Below, in pieces: positions 7,394 through 16,191 of a stretch of 64,000 bases of DNA. This DNA comes from Pseudomonas costantinii (GTDB lineage: Bacteria; Pseudomonadota; Gammaproteobacteria; Pseudomonadales; Pseudomonadaceae). Within the stretch, counting starts at the first letter, position 1, and every line of letters starts with the position of its first letter. The notes under the pieces are model-generated. The model made no database searches and had not been told where the DNA came from. It was given only the letters and a program-made list of their open reading frames with translations. Where the stretch lies: NCBI RefSeq assembly GCF_001870435.1, contig NZ_MDDR01000037.1:248001-312000 (forward strand), written 5' to 3'. The translations under genes and the position numbers were made by a program.

Positions 7394-9076
7394 ATGTTGC
7401 AGACCCGTGTTATCCCGCCCGCCGAAGGCGCTTACCAATACCCGCTCTTGATCAAACGCCTGTTGATGTCCGGGACCCGTTACGAGAAGACCCGGGAAAT
7501 TATCTACCGCGACAAACTGCGCTACACCTACCCGACCCTGATCGAGCGCGTCGCTCGCCTGGCCAATGTGCTGACCGAAGCCGGGGTCAAGGCTGGTGAC
7601 ACCGTCGCGGTGATGGATTGGGACAGCCATCGTTACCTGGAATGCATGTTCGCCATTCCGATGATTGGTGCGGTGATTCACACCATCAACGTGCGCCTGT
7701 CACCGGAACAGATCCTCTACACCATGAACCATGCCGAAGACCGCTTTGTACTGGTCAACAGCGAATTTGTGGGCCTCTATCAGGCCATCGCCGGGCACCT
7801 GACCACGGTCGACAAGACCTTGCTGCTGACCGACGGCGACTCCAAAACCGCCGAGTTGCCCCACTTGGTCGGCGAGTACGAAACCCTGCTGGCGGCCGCC
7901 AGCCCCAAGTACGACTTCCAGGACTTCGACGAAAACTCCGTCGCCACCACCTTCTACACCACCGGCACCACCGGCAACCCGAAAGGGGTGTACTTCACCC
8001 ATCGCCAACTGGTGCTGCATACCATCGGCGTGGCAACCATCATGGGCAGTGTCGACAGCGTGCGCCTGTTGGGCACCAACGACGTGTACATGCCGATCAC
8101 GCCGATGTTCCACGTGCATGCCTGGGGCCTGCCGTATGTGGCGACCATGCTCGGCCTGAAGCAGGTCTACCCTGGCCGTTACGACCCGGAATACCTGGTG
8201 GAGTTGTGGCGCAAGGAAAAGGTCACCTTCTCCCACTGCGTACCGACCATTCTGCAAATGCTGCTCAACGCCAAGGCTGCCCAGGGCGTGGACTTTGGCG
8301 GTTGGAAAATCGTCATCGGCGGCAGCGCGCTCAACCGCACGCTGTATGAAGCGTCCAAGGCGCGTGGCATTCAACTGACCGCTGCGTACGGTATGTCCGA
8401 GACCGGGCCGCTGGTGTCCTGTGCCCACCTCAACGAAGAGTTGATGGCCGGCAGCGAAGATGAACGCACCACTTACCGCATCAAGGCTGGCGTGCCCGGG
8501 CCATTGGTGGAAGCGGCGATCATCGACAGCGATGGCAACTTCTTGCCCGCTGATGGCGAGTCTCAGGGCGAGCTGGTGCTGCGTGCGCCGTGGCTCAGCG
8601 AAGGTTATTTCAACGAGCCACAGAAGGGCGCCGAGCTGTGGGCCGGCGGCTGGATGCACACGGGCGATGTGGCCACCCTCGATGCTTTCGGGGTGATCGA
8701 TATCCGCGACCGCATCAAGGACGTGATCAAGACCGGCGGCGAGTGGATTTCCTCCCTGGCCCTCGAAGACCTGGTCAGCCGTCACCCGGCGGTACGTGAA
8801 GTAGCGGTAGTGGGCATCGCCGACCCGCAATGGGGCGAACGCCCATTTGCGTTGCTGGTAGTGCGTGATGGCCATGTGATAGATGCCCGCGAGCTCAAGG
8901 AACATCTCAAGCCCTTCGTCGAATTGGGCCATTTGAGCAAGTGGGCGATTCCGAGTCAGATCGCCGTTGTTACTGAAATTCCCAAGACCAGTGTCGGCAA
9001 GCTCGACAAAAAACGTATCCGCGTTGACATCATTGAATGGCAGGCCAACAACAGCACGTTCCTGTCCACCCTTTGA
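7394..9076 (+). CDS. AMP-forming acyl-CoA synthetase (medium/long-chain fatty acid-CoA ligase)
   Basis: 560 residues of the ANL adenylate-forming family. The P-loop-like A3 motif is YTTGTTGNPKGV at about 188-199, the A5 block AAYGMSETGP lies in the middle and GWMHTGDVATLD marks the hinge region. The catalytic lysine is in TSVGKLDKKR near the C-terminus. It activates a carboxylic acid with ATP and CoA, most likely a fatty acid. The gene heads a same-strand group with DUF1302, DUF1329 and a LuxR-type regulator. From memory, the same order occurs in P. putida at PP_0763-PP_0767, where the ligase acts on medium chains. TAAGGGATTCGT before ATG is a good ribosome site. Confidence 0.85.
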   Translation: MLQTRVIPPAEGAYQYPLLIKRLLMSGTRYEKTREIIYRDKLRYTYPTLIERVARLANVLTEAGVKAGDTVAVMDWDSHRYLECMFAIPMIGAVIHTINVRLSPEQILYTMNHAEDRFVLVNSEFVGLYQAIAGHLTTVDKTLLLTDGDSKTAELPHLVGEYETLLAAASPKYDFQDFDENSVATTFYTTGTTGNPKGVYFTHRQLVLHTIGVATIMGSVDSVRLLGTNDVYMPITPMFHVHAWGLPYVATMLGLKQVYPGRYDPEYLVELWRKEKVTFSHCVPTILQMLLNAKAAQGVDFGGWKIVIGGSALNRTLYEASKARGIQLTAAYGMSETGPLVSCAHLNEELMAGSEDERTTYRIKAGVPGPLVEAAIIDSDGNFLPADGESQGELVLRAPWLSEGYFNEPQKGAELWAGGWMHTGDVATLDAFGVIDIRDRIKDVIKTGGEWISSLALEDLVSRHPAVREVAVVGIADPQWGERPFALLVVRDGHVIDARELKEHLKPFVELGHLSKWAIPSQIAVVTEIPKTSVGKLDKKRIRVDIIEWQANNSTFLSTL

Positions 9077-9084
9077 GGCCTCTC

Positions 9085-9106
9085 GCCGCGCCCGTCCGGG
9101 CGCGGC
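9085..9106 (+). terminator. GC-rich hairpin after the acyl-CoA ligase gene
   Basis: GCCGCGCCCG at 9085-9094 is followed at once by its exact complement CGGGCGCGGC, giving a very stable stem 10 bases after the ligase stop. There is no T run, so it may slow or process the transcript rather than end it. The rest of the 333-base gap (9077-9409) holds a weak TATAGT box near 9257 and a ribosome site before the DUF1302 gene. No other gene was seen there. Confidence 0.4.
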
Positions 9107-9409
9107 AATGCTCTATCTTGCGCCTTCACTTGTGATTTACCGATTTTCAGCCATCCTTGCCGCGTCGACCTTCGTCGGCGTGGCGAAAGGGCTGTGGCAG
9201 ACGGGTTGGTGATGCAAATCACACTTTAGAGGGATCAAGCGGTACCCCCTGCTGGCTATAGTCCCTTCCAGAGTTTTTCAAGGATGTTGCGCTTCGGGCC
9301 ATGGGGGCTCGGTTGCCGTGCGGCATTGGAATCGTTGTATTCCGGCCGTTACATGCATCCAGAAGAAAGAACTCACTGCCATAACAATAATGCACATGGA
9401 GTAGCGTCG

Positions 9410-11293
9410 ATGACCTCAGTAAACCAGTTCTGGCGCCGGGCGAGATTGCCCCTGGCCGTCAGTCTCGCTTCTACGCTCGCCGGGCCCGCATTCGGCGTCA
9501 GTTTCAACATTGGTGAAATCGAAGGTAGCTTTGACTCATCCCTGTCGGTAGGGGCGAGCTGGTCGACTGCCGGTCGCAATAAAGACCTGATCGGCGTTAA
9601 CAACGGTGGCAGAGGGTTGTCGCAAACGTCTGATGACGGTCACCTGAACTTCGACAAGGGCGATGCCTTCTCGAAGATCTTCAAGGGTATCCATGACCTT
9701 GAGTTGAAATACGGCGATACCGGCGTATTTGTCCGGGGCAAGTACTGGTATGACTTCGCGCTGCAAAATGAAGACCTGGACTTCAAGAACGTCAGTAACG
9801 AGCATCGACCAACGGGGGCCAGATCTTCCGGCGCGCAGATTCTCGACGCCTTCGTCTACCACAACTACTCGATTGCCGATGAGCCGGGTTCCGTGCGTTT
9901 GGGTAAGCAGGTGGTGAGCTGGGGTGAAAGCACCTTTATTGGTGGCGGTATCAACGCCATCAACCCGATTGACGTGTCCGCGTTCCGTCGTCCAGGGGCT
10001 GAAATCAAGGAAGGCCTGATTCCGGTCAACATGTTCTACCTGTCGCAGACCTTGACCGATAACTTGTCGGCTGAGGGCTTCTATCAGATTGGCTGGGACA
10101 AGACCGTTACTGATAACTGCGGGACCTTCTTCTCGCAGCCGGACATTATTACCACCGGTTGTAACGATAACCTGCGGGTTCTCAACAAGCGTTCGACGAT
10201 TCCAGTGCCGTCGGCTACTTTGCCGTTGCTCGCAAGAAATGGCGTGGACGTGAACGAAGAAGGTGTTCTGGTTCGTCGTGGTGCAAACCATAACGCGAGG
10301 GATAGCGGCCAGTTTGGTGTAGCGCTGCGTTACAACTTCGAGCCGCTCGATACCGAGTTCGGCGCGTACTTCATGAACTACCACAGCCGGGCGCCGATAT
10401 TCAGTGCACACGGCGCTCCGCAGTCGGTGTATGACCGTATCCGCTCCGGTGGCTTGGGGCCTTTTGGCGCGCTTGCTCCGCTGGTGGTCGCAGGTAACTC
10501 CAATTACTTCGTTGATTACCCGGAAGACATTCGTCTCTACGGTTTGAGCTTCTCGACCACCTTGCCTACAGGCACGGCGTGGAGCGGTGAATTGAGCTAT
10601 CGGCCGAATGCGCCGGTGCAGTTGAACTCTACCGATATCTTGTACGCAGGCGTGGTGCCGCTGGGTGGCCCGCTGTTGGGTAATGCTTCGCTGTTGAGGG
10701 GTGTTCCAGGGCAAGACCTCGATGGTTATCGTCGTAAGGAAATCACTCAGCTTCAAACCACGTTCACGCACTTCTTCGATCAGGTCATGGGGGCAAGTCG
10801 CCTGACGCTGGTGGGTGAAATCGGTATGACTTATGTCGGTGGTTTGGAGAGCAAGTCCAAGGTCCGTTACGGTCGTGATCCGGTGTTTGGCCCAGGCACT
10901 TTGCCTAACGGTGCGTGCGCTGCCCTCAACAACTCGACAGCTCAGGGCGCAGGGCTGCCTAACGCGTCGAGTCTGAACACCAACTGCAATAACGACGGCT
11001 TCACCACCGCCACTTCCTGGGGCTACCGTGGCCGGGCCATCTGGGAATACCCGGATGTATTTGCCGGTGTGAACCTCAAGCCGAACATTGCCTGGTCTCA
11101 CGATGTGAAAGGCTACTCGCCTGGCCCTGGCGGCAACTTCGAAGAAGGTCGCAAGGCCGTCAGCCTGGGTCTGGATGCTGAATACCAGAACACCTACACC
11201 GCGAGCCTGAACTACACCAACTTCTTTGGTGGGGACTACAGCACCGTGGATGACCGCGACTTTATTGCTCTGAGCGTTGGCGTGAACTTCTAA
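9410..11293 (+). CDS. DUF1302 family outer-membrane protein
   Basis: 627 residues beginning MTSVNQFWRRARLPLAVSLA, with a signal peptide cut near AFG-VSF. The rest is rich in alternating aromatic/Gly strands (FDSSLSVGASW, LELKYGDTGVFVRGKYW, VGVNF at the end). The protein closes with a strand ending in Phe, as beta-barrel proteins do. DUF1302 proteins are reported with DUF1329 partners in pseudomonads and relatives that grow on fatty acids, esters, sterols or hydrocarbons; the function is not established. ATG at 9410 follows ATGGAG and makes a proper signal peptide. The longer frame from 9284 would not. Next gene 29 bases on. Confidence 0.85.
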   Translation: MTSVNQFWRRARLPLAVSLASTLAGPAFGVSFNIGEIEGSFDSSLSVGASWSTAGRNKDLIGVNNGGRGLSQTSDDGHLNFDKGDAFSKIFKGIHDLELKYGDTGVFVRGKYWYDFALQNEDLDFKNVSNEHRPTGARSSGAQILDAFVYHNYSIADEPGSVRLGKQVVSWGESTFIGGGINAINPIDVSAFRRPGAEIKEGLIPVNMFYLSQTLTDNLSAEGFYQIGWDKTVTDNCGTFFSQPDIITTGCNDNLRVLNKRSTIPVPSATLPLLARNGVDVNEEGVLVRRGANHNARDSGQFGVALRYNFEPLDTEFGAYFMNYHSRAPIFSAHGAPQSVYDRIRSGGLGPFGALAPLVVAGNSNYFVDYPEDIRLYGLSFSTTLPTGTAWSGELSYRPNAPVQLNSTDILYAGVVPLGGPLLGNASLLRGVPGQDLDGYRRKEITQLQTTFTHFFDQVMGASRLTLVGEIGMTYVGGLESKSKVRYGRDPVFGPGTLPNGACAALNNSTAQGAGLPNASSLNTNCNNDGFTTATSWGYRGRAIWEYPDVFAGVNLKPNIAWSHDVKGYSPGPGGNFEEGRKAVSLGLDAEYQNTYTASLNYTNFFGGDYSTVDDRDFIALSVGVNF

Positions 11294-11322
11294 GCACACT
11301 GTATTTCAGGAAGAACCAGAAC

Positions 11323-12687
11323 ATGAAAATAACTAAAAGTCTGTTGCACGTGGGTGTGCTTGGGCTGTCGATCCTGGCGAGCAACGTCATGGCGGCAGTG
11401 TCGGCGGATGAAGCCGCCAAGCTGGGTACGACCCTGACTCCGATGGGCGCCGAGATGGCCGGTAACGCGGCAGGCACCATCCCAAAATGGTCGCCACTGC
11501 CCACCAACGCCGGTGCCGTCGACGCCCGGGGTTTCCTGGCCAACCCTTACGCCAGCGAACAACCGCAGTTCACCATCACCGCGCAGAACGTCGAGCAGTA
11601 CAAAGACAAGCTGGCCCCAGGGCAGTACGCGATGTTCAAGCGTTACCCGGACACCTTCAAGATGCCGGTCTACCCGACCCATCGCGGCGCAACCGTGCCG
11701 GCTGATGTGTTTGCCGCCATCAAGAAGAACGCCACCAACACCAACCTGGTGTCCGGCGGCAATGGCCTGGAGAACTTCGAAACCGCCGTGCCGTTCCCGA
11801 TTCCTAAAAGCGGCGTCGAAGTCATCTGGAACCACATCACCCGTTATCGCGGTGGCAGTGTGACCCGTCTGGTGACCCAGGCTACCCCGCAAACCAACGG
11901 CTCGTTCAGCCTGGTGTACTTCCGCGACCAGTTCGTGTTCCGCGACAAGATGAAGGACTTTGACCCGAAAAACCCGGGCAACGTGCTGTTCTACTTCAAG
12001 CAGCAAGTGACCGCCCCGGCGCGTCTGGCCGGTGGTGTGCTGCTGGTGCACGAAACCCTGGACCAAGTGAAAGAGCCGCGTTCGGCGTGGGTCTACAACG
12101 CGGGTCAGCGCCGTGTGCGTCGGGCACCGCAAGTGTCCTATGACGGCCCAGGTACTGCCGCCGACGGCCTGCGGACGTCCGACAACCTCGACATGTACAA
12201 CGGCGCACCGGATCGTTACGACTGGAAACTTGAAGGCAAGAAAGAAATCTACATCGCCTCCAACAGCTACAAGCTCGACGATCCGAAGCTCAAATACGTC
12301 GACATCATCAAGGCTGGCCACATCAACCAGGACCTGGCGCGTTACGAGCTGCGCCGCGTCTGGCATGTGGTCGCCACCTTGAAGGAAGGTCAGCGTCACA
12401 TCTACGCCAAGCGTGACTTCTTCATCGACGAAGACACCTGGCAGGCTGCCGTGATCGACCACTACGACGGCCGTGGCCAACTGTGGCGCGTCGCCGAAGC
12501 CCATGCCGAGAACTACTACGACAAGCAAGTGCCGTGGTATGCCCTGGAAACCCTCTACGACCTGCAGTCCGGCCGTTACCTGGCCTTGGGCATGAAGAAC
12601 GAAGAGAAGCAGGCCTATGACTTCGGCTTCACCGCCACCACCAGCGACTTCACCCCAGCGGCCCTGCGCCAGGACGGTGTTCGCTAA
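11323..12687 (+). CDS. DUF1329 family periplasmic/outer-membrane protein
   Basis: 454 residues with a clear signal peptide (MKITKSLLHVGVLGLSIL..NVMA). The mature part is of the DUF1329 family, whose fold is related to LolA/LolB-type lipoprotein carriers, suggesting it holds a hydrophobic ligand in the periplasm. It is paired with DUF1302 29 bases upstream, and the two families almost always occur side by side, so a joint role in moving or hydrolysing lipids at the outer membrane is a reasonable inference. The gene ends at a strong terminator. Confidence 0.85.
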   Translation: MKITKSLLHVGVLGLSILASNVMAAVSADEAAKLGTTLTPMGAEMAGNAAGTIPKWSPLPTNAGAVDARGFLANPYASEQPQFTITAQNVEQYKDKLAPGQYAMFKRYPDTFKMPVYPTHRGATVPADVFAAIKKNATNTNLVSGGNGLENFETAVPFPIPKSGVEVIWNHITRYRGGSVTRLVTQATPQTNGSFSLVYFRDQFVFRDKMKDFDPKNPGNVLFYFKQQVTAPARLAGGVLLVHETLDQVKEPRSAWVYNAGQRRVRRAPQVSYDGPGTAADGLRTSDNLDMYNGAPDRYDWKLEGKKEIYIASNSYKLDDPKLKYVDIIKAGHINQDLARYELRRVWHVVATLKEGQRHIYAKRDFFIDEDTWQAAVIDHYDGRGQLWRVAEAHAENYYDKQVPWYALETLYDLQSGRYLALGMKNEEKQAYDFGFTATTSDFTPAALRQDGVR

Positions 12688-12720
12688 ACCGCGTTAACCG
12701 AGGCCGCATCCTCGGAAGGA

Positions 12721-12747
12721 AGCCCCGACTGGTTCGGGGCTTTTTTA
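12721..12747 (+). terminator. Rho-independent terminator after the DUF1329 gene
   Basis: AGCCCCGA-CTGG-TTCGGGGC is followed by TTTTTT. The 8-bp GC-rich stem and T run are typical. It closes the DUF1302/DUF1329 transcript and separates it from the regulator gene, which therefore needs its own promoter in the ~125 bases before 12875. Confidence 0.9.
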
Positions 12748-12874
12748 TGTGGCGATATTTTTTGTCGCAGTTCTTTTTCAGGCAAATGTTGCAAAGATCT
12801 ACAAAACCACCACTTTTACCGCTAGTCTGCGGACATCTGCAATGCCGACAACAGCCTTCTACAAGAGCCCGGCG

Positions 12875-15604
12875 ATGACTGATCTGTCCCGAATCCAAGG
12901 GCCTGCTAGCGCAGTGATTCCGACCCTGGAAGCGCGCTTCTACAGGCCTCCGCTGCCTGACGGCTACGTGCTGCGACCGCGCCTGTGCGAACGGCTGAGT
13001 GCTGGCCTGGAAGGGCGATTGTTACTGGTCAGCGCGCCTGCCGGGTTTGGCAAGAGTTCGTTGGCGGTGGAGTTCTGCCAGAGCCTGCCGGCGCATTGGC
13101 AAAGCCTGTGGCTAGGCCTGAGCCCACGGGATAGCGACCCCGGCCGTTTCCTCGAGCGCCTGCTCGACGGTTTACAACAATACTTTCCGCAACTCGGCGC
13201 TCAATCCTTGGGCTTGCTGAAAATGCGTCAGCGCCATCAACCCTTTGCCTTTGAGGAATGGCTTGATGGTTTACTCGATGAGCTGGCGGAGCATTTGTCC
13301 ACAAGCGCGCCTTTATTGCTGGTGCTGGATGACTACCATCTGGCCCAAGGCCCTGTACTTGATCGCTGCCTGCAGTTTTTCCTCAATCATTTGCCCGATG
13401 GGTTGGTTGTACTGGTCACCAGTCGCCAGCGCCCGGATTGGCACCTGGCACGACTGCGGTTGTCGCGGCACCTGCTGGAGCTGCACGAACAAGACCTGCG
13501 CCTGACCCACGACGAGTCCCTGGCTTTGCTGGATCGGCATAGCAGCTCATTGCGCGGCGAGGCTTTGGACAACTTGATTCGTCGCAGCGAGGGTTGGGTG
13601 GCCGGTCTGCGTTTCTGGTTACTGGCCGTCTCCGAAGCGGGCAATGAAGGTTCGTTGCCGCAAAATCTGCACGGCGGGGAAGGGCTGATTCGTGATTACC
13701 TGCTCGAAGAAGTCATCGACTGCCTGCCCGCAGAAGTTCAAGCGTTCTTGTACGACACCGCCCCCCAGGATCGTTTTTGCAGCGAACTGTGTGACGCTGT
13801 ACGTGAGGCCCACGACAGCGCGGAAGTCCTGCGTTATTTGCAGGCTCATCAAGTGTTTCTGGTGCCGCTGGACGAGCAGGGTCACTGGTTCCGCTACCAC
13901 CATCTGTTTTCCGACTTGCTGCGTACTCGCCGTGCAAGCAATGCCGCATTGTCGATTGCCAGCCTTCACCTGCGTGCATGTCGCTGGTTCAACGCCCAGG
14001 GTTTGATTGATGAGGCGGTGGAGCAAGCGTTGCGTGCGGGCCACCTCGATGTGGCGGCGAACCTGGTGCAGAACCTGTCGGAGGAGCAACTGCTGGCGGA
14101 GCAGAATGTCGGCATGCTGCTGCGCTGGAAAATGGACTTGCCCGACAGCCTGCTGATCAGCACGCCGCGGTTGATCGTGCTCTACAGCTGGGCCTTGGGT
14201 CTGGCCTGTCAGTTGGATGCCGCAGAAGAGTTGTCCGGCTACCTTAGCCGCTTCTTGCCGGCACCGTCGGCCACTGCGCAAAAATCGATGTTGGCCCAAT
14301 GGCTGGCGCTGAGCGGGATCATTGCCCGGGGGCGAGGGGATCGCGAGTTGACCCAGCGCTATTGCGGCGAGGCTTTGGAGAGCCTGCCGCACAAGCGCTA
14401 CGGCCAACGCCTGATGTGTCTGTCGACCCTTTCCAACCTGGCCATCGTCGACGCCGACCTGTGGCGTGCCCGTGGCCTGAACCGCGAATCCCTTGAGCTG
14501 GCGCAGCGCGTCGGCAACCCGCTGTTTGAAGCCTTGGCCCATTACGACCGGGCACGTGTCTTACAAGCGCGGGGCGAAATCCTGCGTTCCCTGGACGAAG
14601 TCCGCCAGGGCTTGCAACGGCTGCATGGCCTGGCGCCCCAGAGGCTGTACGCCGTACGCGCCCGGTTATCACTCTATGAAGGTTTTTTGCTGTTGGTGCG
14701 TTATCAGCCTGACGCCGGCCTTGCCCGCCTGCGCGCGGGCCTCGGCGAAGCACGCGCCTGCCGGGATATCAGTGTGCTGATCGGGCATTGCGTCATCGCC
14801 AATTTTGAAGGGCGACGCAATGACTTTCCCAAAGCCTTCGCCGAACTCGCTGAGGCCGAGCGCTTGATGCATATCTGGGATGTGCCGCCGATCTACTACC
14901 TGGCGATGATCACCCTGATCAAATGCGAGTTGTGGCTGGCCCAAGGCCGCACAGACCTGGCTGACGCCTGGTTGACCCGGCTGGGGCAGACTTACAACGG
15001 CGAGCACGCGGCCGCCGCACCGGAGTTTCATCCGCACCTGCCGCAACATATCGAGCTGCAACAGGCGGCGCTGGATGCCACTCGCCATCAGCCCGCCGCG
15101 GCGTTGCAACGGCTCGAAGAGCTGGCGCAACAGGCCCATAACAGTGGGCGTCAGATGATTGCCTTGATGGCTCTGACCCAGCAGGCGCATTTGCTGTTGG
15201 AGTGCGGCCAGGAAGCCAAGGCGCGGCGGATAGTGGCCCAGGCTCTTGAGGCGGGTGCTGGTGGTGCGTTGCAACCTTTCCAGCGTCTGCTGGAAAGTTA
15301 CCCGGACTGGATGCGCGAACAACTCGGCAAAGACCCGCATGGCTTGCTGAACCAGAGCTTGCTGGCGCTTCTGCCGGCAGTCGTTGTCGTTGAGGCCTCG
15401 TCCAGCCACGAAACCCTGAGCACCCGCGAACTGGCGGTATTGCAACTGATCGCCCAAGGCTGCTCAAACCAGGAGATCAGCAATCAGCTGTTCATCTCCC
15501 TGCACACAGTGAAAACCCACGCCAGCCATATCAACAGCAAGTTAGGCGTGGAGCGCCGAACCCAGGCGGTGGCGCGGGCCAAGTCAATGGGTTTGCTGGT
15601 CTGA
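12875..15604 (+). CDS. LuxR-family large ATP-binding regulator (MalT/LAL type)
   Basis: About 909 residues. Near the N-terminus is a STAND-type NTPase with Walker A SAPAGFGKSS (about 53-62) and Walker B LLLVLDDYH (about 145-153). A long helical repeat region of TPR character follows. A LuxR/GerE helix-turn-helix ends the protein (STRELAVLQLIAQGCSNQEI through VKTHASHINSKLGV). This is the MalT/AlkS layout, in which ATP and an inducer drive assembly of an activator. Its position next to the ligase/DUF1302/DUF1329 genes suggests it activates them, with a lipid-derived inducer. The start is uncertain: ATG at 12842 or an earlier in-frame ATG are possible, but 12875 follows AAGAG and begins where family similarity would. 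Confidence 0.85.
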   Translation: MTDLSRIQGPASAVIPTLEARFYRPPLPDGYVLRPRLCERLSAGLEGRLLLVSAPAGFGKSSLAVEFCQSLPAHWQSLWLGLSPRDSDPGRFLERLLDGLQQYFPQLGAQSLGLLKMRQRHQPFAFEEWLDGLLDELAEHLSTSAPLLLVLDDYHLAQGPVLDRCLQFFLNHLPDGLVVLVTSRQRPDWHLARLRLSRHLLELHEQDLRLTHDESLALLDRHSSSLRGEALDNLIRRSEGWVAGLRFWLLAVSEAGNEGSLPQNLHGGEGLIRDYLLEEVIDCLPAEVQAFLYDTAPQDRFCSELCDAVREAHDSAEVLRYLQAHQVFLVPLDEQGHWFRYHHLFSDLLRTRRASNAALSIASLHLRACRWFNAQGLIDEAVEQALRAGHLDVAANLVQNLSEEQLLAEQNVGMLLRWKMDLPDSLLISTPRLIVLYSWALGLACQLDAAEELSGYLSRFLPAPSATAQKSMLAQWLALSGIIARGRGDRELTQRYCGEALESLPHKRYGQRLMCLSTLSNLAIVDADLWRARGLNRESLELAQRVGNPLFEALAHYDRARVLQARGEILRSLDEVRQGLQRLHGLAPQRLYAVRARLSLYEGFLLLVRYQPDAGLARLRAGLGEARACRDISVLIGHCVIANFEGRRNDFPKAFAELAEAERLMHIWDVPPIYYLAMITLIKCELWLAQGRTDLADAWLTRLGQTYNGEHAAAAPEFHPHLPQHIELQQAALDATRHQPAAALQRLEELAQQAHNSGRQMIALMALTQQAHLLLECGQEAKARRIVAQALEAGAGGALQPFQRLLESYPDWMREQLGKDPHGLLNQSLLALLPAVVVVEASSSHETLSTRELAVLQLIAQGCSNQEISNQLFISLHTVKTHASHINSKLGVERRTQAVARAKSMGLLV

Positions 15605-15616
15605 GTGCACGGCGGT

Positions 15617-16177
15617 TCACTTCGTGGTCGGGCACTCTGTCAGGGGCTTGTCGGCCACCTGGCTGATCAGAGTCGCCAAGCGCTTGAGGTTGTTCTGGTG
15701 TGCAATCACCAAGTCATCAATGGTCGGGCCGGCGGGTGACTGCAAGGTTGTGCGGCAGGTCAACGGCGGGCGATCACCACCACCGGTTTGCCTGAGACGC
15801 CACCTGACGTCGAGCAGCGCGTACTGCCCGGGCACCGAGTCAAAACGTTGCACTTCAAGGCGCAAGGACACGGCTTGCCGGGCGTGACTGTTGGCCAATT
15901 GGTCCACCAGCGCACTCTTGAGCTCGTCCGCCAGGCTGGCGGCCCACCACTGGGTTTCAAGAATCGCCACGCCACTGTCGCCCTGGCGAATCACAATCTG
16001 CGGGCGGTCCACCTGGGGCGGGACGCTGATGCTTTCAATGCGGATATCGCCTGCATCAGACCGAGTCGTGTTGCTCCAGTGCGCCGGGGTCAGGGTGTGG
16101 AACGCAATCGGCTCACTGCTACACGCTGCGAGTAACAGCAACGTGGCAACAGAGGTGATTTTCAACGGAAACGTCAT
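15617..16177 (-). CDS. pqiC: PqiC lipoprotein (ABC-type transport auxiliary, YmbA-like)
   Basis: 186 residues. The lipoprotein signal MTFPLKITSVATLLLLAAC places the lipidated Cys at 19. The mature part matches the PqiC/YmbA family, an outer-membrane lipoprotein that docks the PqiB needle. Start 16177 is chosen because GGAGC lies five bases before it. An ATG at 16195 overlapping the pqiB stop would only lengthen the signal peptide. It is the last gene of the pqiA-pqiA-pqiB-pqiC operon and converges on the LuxR-type gene, 12 bases away. Confidence 0.88.
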   Translation of the reverse strand: MTFPLKITSVATLLLLAACSSEPIAFHTLTPAHWSNTTRSDAGDIRIESISVPPQVDRPQIVIRQGDSGVAILETQWWAASLADELKSALVDQLANSHARQAVSLRLEVQRFDSVPGQYALLDVRWRLRQTGGGDRPPLTCRTTLQSPAGPTIDDLVIAHQNNLKRLATLISQVADKPLTECPTTK

Positions 16178-16191
16178 GGCTGCTCCAATGC

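Noticed and set aside
9536..11299. Antisense ORF of 587 codons opposite the DUF1302 gene
   Set aside because: The sense frame has a signal peptide and a beta-barrel pattern; the antisense one has neither.
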